From assembly GCA_046704385.1 (NCBI GenBank), contig JBJKSB010000027.1, forward strand, positions 1 through 9,113: a stretch of DNA of 9,113 bases, given 5' to 3'. Both the position numbers and the translations under genes were made by a program. The number at the start of each line of letters is the position of its first letter. The first letter of the stretch is position 1. Under the pieces are notes generated by a model. It was not told where the DNA came from, did no database searches, and saw only the letters and a program-made list of their open reading frames with translations. Below, piece by piece: positions 7,301-9,113 of this stretch. The DNA is from GH45 sp046704385. GTDB lineage: Bacteria > Bacteroidota > Bacteroidia > Bacteroidales > SZUA-534.

Positions 7301-8536
7301 GACCCTAACATCTTGGAAAAAATTCTTTTCAATTTACTTTCCAATGCGTTTAAATACACACCAAACGGTGGTGAAATATCTGTTGATGTAAAATTTAAGC
7401 AAAATTTATATGAACATAAACTGATTAAAATAACAATAAAGGACAGTGGAATTGGAATAGCAAAAAAATATCACCAATTAATTTTTGACAGATTTTTTCA
7501 AGTAGATAATAAACTATCGAAGGTAAACACAGGAACCGGAATCGGCCTTGCACTGGCCAAAGAATTAATTGTTTTGCACAAAGGTACCATAAAGGTTGAA
7601 AGCAATTTGGGAGATGGAAGTACATTTATAGTAGAACTACCTGTCGATAAAAACAGCTTTACAGATTATAAATTATTAACAGATAAGGATTTAATTGAAA
7701 ATAATAATTTTTCAGAAAACTTACTTACTACAAAAGATAAAATTCAAAAAATAACTGATAATTTTCCATTTAGCAGCAAAATGGAAAATAGATTTCGTAT
7801 CCTGGTGGTAGAAGATAATGAGGAGATGCGCTCCTTTATCCTGAGCTGCCTTTCAGGAAACTTTAACATTACAGAAGCTGATAATGGAAATGATGCCTTA
7901 AAAATTGCCATGTCAGAATTACCCGACTTGATTATTTCTGATATCATGATGCCGGGGATTGATGGAATGGAATTAGCACACTTATTAAAATCGGATGAAC
8001 GCACCAGTCATATTCCTATTATTATGTTAACAGCACTTTCAGATGTTGACCAACAGGTTGAAGGATTTAAAATGGGTGCTGATGATTATTTAACAAAGCC
8101 ATTTAACACTAAACTGTTAAATGCTCGTGTAAATAGCTTAATAGAAAACAGAAAGAAACTTAAAATTCTTTTTAATAAAAGAAATCTATTTTCAATAGAT
8201 AAAATTTCTCCTTCAGTAGTAGATAATCAATTTCTGGTTAAAGCAGTAAAAATAATTGAAGAAAATCTGTCAGAACCCGATTTTACTCCTGAATTATTTG
8301 CCCAGATGATGGCTTTGAGCCGGGTACAACTCTATCGCAAAATAAAAGCCTTAACAAATTATCCTGTTTATGAGTTTATAAAAACCATCAGGTTAAAAAA
8401 AGCTGCTGAAATGCTTACATCAGGTAATTACAATGTTGCAGAAACCGCTTACCTTGTAGGGTTTAAAGATCTAACCCATTTTTCAAAGAGTTTCAAAAAA
8501 ACATTCGGCGTAAGTCCTTCAAAATATAACAATTAG
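4394..8536 (+). CDS. Hybrid two-component system sensor/regulator (HTCS), complete
   Basis: This 1380-residue one-protein signalling system begins with a signal peptide (about 1-22). Fourteen blade motifs of the Reg_prop type, core LWxGT-like, occur at residues 53, 98, 138, 185, 234, 281, 329, 377, 425, 473, 523, 572, 616 and 661, matching two seven-bladed periplasmic propellers. A Y_Y_Y domain (about 735-802) and one membrane helix (about 806-825) follow. The cytoplasmic part has HisKA with the phospho-acceptor His868 in FNISHEFRTPL, an ATPase domain with N box NLLSNAFKYTP (980-990), G1 DSGIGI (1017-1022), F box FDRFF (1031-1035) and G2 GTGIGL (1047-1052). A receiver domain has Glu1140/Asp1141, phospho-acceptor Asp1183, Thr1213 and Lys1235; an AraC-type pair of helix-turn-helices (about 1297-1321 and 1347-1378) ends the protein. 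Every catalytic residue looks intact. Such proteins sense oligosaccharides in the periplasm and activate adjacent carbohydrate-utilisation genes. The GH74-like gene downstream is the likely target. The gene is noticeably more AT-rich than its neighbours. Confidence 0.96.
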   Translation: MKNFLGYLFVLLILLDSNSIFPQPKHLNFNKIDIDNGLKSNDIETIFQDSYGFLWFGFKELYRYDSHNIRIYKKNSAQPDSYPANLTFCIFEDSQRNLWVGTNIGLLKYDREHDQFVNSDLKGLGAVRSIVEQKDGILWIGTSTGLYKFNVSGNEISNVNYLEHNKTEGVYPYITTLYLDNDNNLYIGSFTNSILVKFNIEKNTFDYFDLPDYVKGLGEKPFIIKITNDQLGNIWIGLRENGVLKYNLQTQNWQLYPLSLLNSIKLKSQVMSLCALGNGNILIGTNGGGLTFFDTEKNNFNYYKNDIRDDKSLSSDVVTCIYEDPNGIIWVGTQFGGLNYIDIYEKKFKVFQPNIFSSSSLSNKYINDIIEDTNGIIWIATDKGGLNRFDPKSGKFKAYRYDPSNINSIGNNNLTKLAIDKNGNIWSTNWEGGLNKCNPVTGTFTNFWNDPSNPESLGGNNTINIFIDHNQNLWVSNHYGPGPFNQILYNKSHKFQKFPNLKGNEICSNFPVNVYFQDEKNNIWMGGLEGGLDIYNTVTKTYHTYYSNDSLSNTESISYMVNCIFQDNKNQIWVGTENGGLYLFNKSDSTFSNINHKENIGLENVRSILQDDNNNFWFGTSNGLIKYNRNTKESRTYNMEDGLPSNEFIKSSALKAKNGLFYFGTANGFISFNPEKIKDNPIIPPVYILQLKINGKPVIVDSLFNNHIVLKKDISITNKFTLKYNENNFSFSFVGINFTSPGKNQYKYMLEGFNKGWINNDNQKTANYTNIDPGTYTFKVIASNNDEIWNEKGCSVQLKILPPFWKTYWFYLIYVLIFIGIEILTRRVIIERINLLNKIKIEKLQSEMVKKENELDKQRIKFFFNISHEFRTPLTLILGPVENLIEDTKDDLLKQKYLSIKSNADHLLRLVNQLLDLRKLESDKIKLELVEKDISDYIQSIYSSFNYLANKHKITYSFSSESESYQGFFDPNILEKILFNLLSNAFKYTPNGGEISVDVKFKQNLYEHKLIKITIKDSGIGIAKKYHQLIFDRFFQVDNKLSKVNTGTGIGLALAKELIVLHKGTIKVESNLGDGSTFIVELPVDKNSFTDYKLLTDKDLIENNNFSENLLTTKDKIQKITDNFPFSSKMENRFRILVVEDNEEMRSFILSCLSGNFNITEADNGNDALKIAMSELPDLIISDIMMPGIDGMELAHLLKSDERTSHIPIIMLTALSDVDQQVEGFKMGADDYLTKPFNTKLLNARVNSLIENRKKLKILFNKRNLFSIDKISPSVVDNQFLVKAVKIIEENLSEPDFTPELFAQMMALSRVQLYRKIKALTNYPVYEFIKTIRLKKAAEMLTSGNYNVAETAYLVGFKDLTHFSKSFKKTFGVSPSKYNN

Positions 8537-8682
8537 TTTTTCTGTATCAATTTTGTTGAATTGTAACATATTCATTGTTTCATGACACGGTCAGCCAATC
8601 ATTTGAAATCCTGAAACTATAGTTGGCTTCTGAATATCAGTAAATTTAAACTCATCATTTTGTAAATTTTAAATCAATAATT
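8537..8682. promoter_or_regulatory. Gap between regulator and GH74-like gene, probable promoter region
   Basis: The 146 bases hold an inverted pair AGCCAA (8593-8598) / TTGGCT (8623-8628), extendable by TCA/TGA with a two-base bulge, around a 24-base loop, and a small CAATT (8548-8552) / AATTG (8559-8563) stem just after the regulator stop. TCATTTTG at 8655-8662 is one mismatch from the Bacteroidota -7 consensus TAnnTTTG and lies 20 bases before the ATG; no well-spaced -33 element is evident. The gap is long enough for a separate promoter under control of the hybrid regulator. No gene here. Confidence 0.35.
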
Positions 8683-9113
8683 ATGAGAGTTAAAAAGGTA
8701 TTACAGGATTACTGTCGGATTTACTTTATAGTAATTCTTATAGTATTAAGTGGCCATTTAATGGCTCAAAACACATGGAAAACGGTACGAGTTGGTGGCG
8801 GAGGTGCAACTACGAGCATCCAGGCACATCCCCTGGTACCAAACCTGTATTTCATTACCACCGATGTGGGAACTCCCTACCGGTGGAATGCTTCTACCCA
8901 GGCGTGGGAAGGGCTGTTTTACAGTTTTTCACCAGATTACTGGGGCAAAAATGCCGCTGGTAACATTGCTTTTGACCCCGGCGATGCAACCGGTAATATT
9001 TTATATGCCACCATTGGAGGCCCTTGGACAGATGGTACCCTCATGAAATCAACTGACCGGGGAACCTCATGGACTGACTGTCAAATTACTCTTGATGTAA
9101 AGCCCAATAATGA
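8683..9113 (+). CDS. Secreted GH74-like (xyloglucanase-type) beta-propeller protein, 5' part
   Basis: The frame opens at the ATG at 8683 and runs off the window end with 143 codons visible. The N-terminus has a basic start (MRVKK), a hydrophobic stretch (about 13-25) and a probable signal-peptidase site around MAQ (27-29). The mature part begins like GH74 endo-xyloglucanases: WKTVRVGGGG (32-41), an HP pair (49-50), TTDVGTPYRW (59-68), AFDPGD (96-101) and a BNR/Asp-box-like STDRGTSW (123-130). In GH74 enzymes the Asp in the TDxGGxYRW motif is one of two catalytic acids; the equivalent here would be Asp61, though the usual GG is GT. The second catalytic Asp would lie in the missing half. A non-catalytic or different-specificity sortilin/BNR propeller is possible. 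It directly follows the hybrid regulator on the same strand, typical of a regulator and its glycoside hydrolase target. It is distinctly richer in G+C than the regulator. Confidence 0.78.
   Translation, partial: MRVKKVLQDYCRIYFIVILIVLSGHLMAQNTWKTVRVGGGGATTSIQAHPLVPNLYFITTDVGTPYRWNASTQAWEGLFYSFSPDYWGKNAAGNIAFDPGDATGNILYATIGGPWTDGTLMKSTDRGTSWTDCQITLDVKPNN

Noticed and set aside
5446..8004. Several minus-strand frames of 66-115 codons inside the regulator gene
   Set aside because: The plus-strand frame is unbroken with intact domains throughout; the antisense frames have no recognisable domains or own regulatory signals.
4161..8608. Shared TTTCAAAT motif (4161-4168 plus strand; 8601-8608 minus strand) as a common regulator operator
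   Set aside because: An 8-mer made mostly of A and T is expected by chance in such AT-rich gaps, and there is no consistent spacing to the genes.
8775..9046. Two overlapping alternative frames within the GH74-like gene
   Set aside because: They are out-of-frame shadows; the frame from 8683 carries the signal peptide and GH74-like motifs and stays open to the window end.

Overview
The window looks like chromosomal DNA from a member of the Bacteroidota, probably an environmental Bacteroidales/Marinilabiliales-type organism. The strongest evidence is a complete hybrid two-component system (periplasmic two-propeller sensor, Y_Y_Y domain, histidine kinase, receiver and AraC-type DNA-binding domain in one 1380-residue protein), an architecture largely confined to this phylum. 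AT-rich leaders without clear Shine-Dalgarno sequences and GC-rich palindromic repeats in the gaps fit the same assignment.

Left part (1-4057): the 3' end of a SpoIID/LytB-domain gene, a 443-base gap filled with inverted-repeat elements, an AmpG-like MFS permease, a short convergent gap, and on the minus strand a lipoprotein of the DUF1343/NamZ (GH171) exo-N-acetylmuramidase family. Together they suggest handling of cell-wall material: SpoIID domains bind or act on peptidoglycan glycan strands, NamZ enzymes release MurNAc from glycan ends, and AmpG permeases import muropeptides. The linkage to peptidoglycan recycling or salvage is inferred from family membership and proximity.

Right part (4058-9113): a 336-base divergent intergenic region with a tandem duplicated palindrome and a second inverted repeat, then the hybrid two-component regulator (4394-8536) and, 146 bases downstream, the start of a secreted beta-propeller protein resembling GH74 xyloglucanases, cut by the window end. 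Regulators of this type usually sit beside the carbohydrate-degradation genes they control, so the GH74-like gene is the likely target. NamZ, divergent from the regulator, is a less conventional second candidate.

The regulator gene is clearly more AT-rich than the permease and GH74-like genes on either side. I found no tRNA, rRNA, CRISPR array, transposase or phage gene. I see no clearly undescribed system; the most interesting points are the possible link between a glycan-sensing regulator and a peptidoglycan hexosaminidase, the repeat architecture of the gaps, and the variant NamZ motif.
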